Shown here: positions 5,404 through 5,515 of the stretch, in pieces
Layout of the letters: each line of letters starts with the position of its first letter
How positions within the stretch are numbered: the stretch's first letter is position 1
Assembly: GCA_015654725.1 (NCBI GenBank)
Contig: JAATGI010000469.1
Location: 1 to 5,515, forward strand
DNA: 5,515 bases
Reading direction: 5' to 3'
Origin: Rhodospirillales bacterium
GTDB lineage: Bacteria > Pseudomonadota > Alphaproteobacteria > ATCC43930 > CGMCC-115725
Notes under the pieces: model-generated
Database searches by the model: none
The model's input: the letters and a program-made list of their open reading frames with translations, nothing else
Told to the model about the DNA's origin: nothing
Made by a program: the position numbers and the translations under genes

Positions 5404-5515
5404 CGTTCGGAGCCGCCTTCGAAGGCTGATCTCGAACCGCAACGCGCCGCAAAAGCATGTGTGGCGGGCCGAGATTGTTTTGCTGACGGCCGATGGGTTG
5501 GGTACCAATGAGATC
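5369..5515 (+). CDS. IS630-family transposase, N-terminal fragment (runs off the right edge)
   Basis: Only the first 49 residues are present, ending open at the last base of the window. The opening MRTGISITVSPDVRSRL followed by NAPQKHVWRAEIVLLTADG and GTNEI is the characteristic start of IS630-type transposases of alphaproteobacteria. It leads into the helix-turn-helix DNA-binding domain; the DDE catalytic domain would follow outside. I use ATG 5369 because MRTGI is the usual family N-terminus. The same frame is open from ATG 5342, which has AAGGGA 7 nt upstream, and would add nine residues. The gene overlaps the end of the interrupted membrane-protein frame (stop at 5401-5403) in another frame. 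Whether the transposase is intact cannot be judged here. Confidence 0.9.
   Translation, partial: MRTGISITVSPDVRSRLRRLISNRNAPQKHVWRAEIVLLTADGLGTNEI

Larger units (their letters stand above)
5299..5515 (+). mobile_element. IS630-family insertion sequence, left end (continues beyond window)
   Basis: The element is recognised by the transposase beginning at 5369. IS630 elements insert at and duplicate TA, often within CTAG. A CTAG stands at 5297-5300, immediately before TAGTGAAAATCTGACA, which I take as the start of the terminal inverted repeat. The exact boundary is uncertain within about 5298-5303, because TA occurs twice there. The leader of about 66 nt before the transposase ATG suits the family. 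The right end lies outside; it should carry the complement TGTCAGATTTTCAC next to a TA. Confidence 0.75.

Noticed and set aside
5245..5508. 87-codon open frame on the minus strand across the IS junction
   Set aside because: It is antisense to the transposase N-terminus and crosses the insertion boundary, so it cannot be an ancestral gene.

Overview
The window looks like a chromosomal segment of an alphaproteobacterium with high GC content. The reasons are a DUF1476 (F1F0-ATPase zeta-type) gene, which is an alphaproteobacterial hallmark, PurB and PurC proteins of the alphaproteobacterial kind, and GC-rich coding sequence (one sampled 60-base line of purB is about 65% GC). The genus cannot be fixed from sequence alone; a Hyphomicrobiales- or Rhodospirillales-like genome is the best guess. 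The left 4.1 kb is housekeeping, and the right 1.3 kb is accessory.

Layout, left to right: purC (minus, 3-767) with its own probable promoter at 798-826; an NRDE/TANGO2-family gene (minus, 837-1595); a divergently placed DUF1476 gene (plus, 1655-1972); a 62-bp structured palindromic element (1974-2035) between the convergent DUF1476 and purB stops; purB (minus, 2042-3334); an alpha/beta hydrolase gene (minus, 3331-4113) whose stop overlaps the purB start as ATGA; a 156-bp divergent promoter region (4114-4269); an unrecognised membrane-protein gene (plus, from 4270); and, cutting into its 3' end near 5299, the left end of an IS630-family insertion sequence whose transposase gene runs off the right edge.

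PurC and PurB catalyse consecutive steps of purine synthesis: PurC makes SAICAR, and PurB cleaves it to AICAR and later cleaves adenylosuccinate to AMP. The DUF1476 protein is expected to restrain ATP hydrolysis by the ATP synthase, so much of the left part concerns adenine nucleotide supply. The hydrolase appears to be the promoter-proximal gene of a two-gene unit with purB, a less expected pairing.

No complete new system is visible. The parts most worth following are the lower-GC three-segment membrane protein of unknown family, its apparent inactivation by the IS630 element, and two RNA-level structures: the three-way-junction repeat downstream of purB, and a hairpin overlapping a possible ribosome binding site in the IS leader. 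No intergenic stretch exceeds 300 bases, and I saw no tRNA, rRNA or CRISPR.
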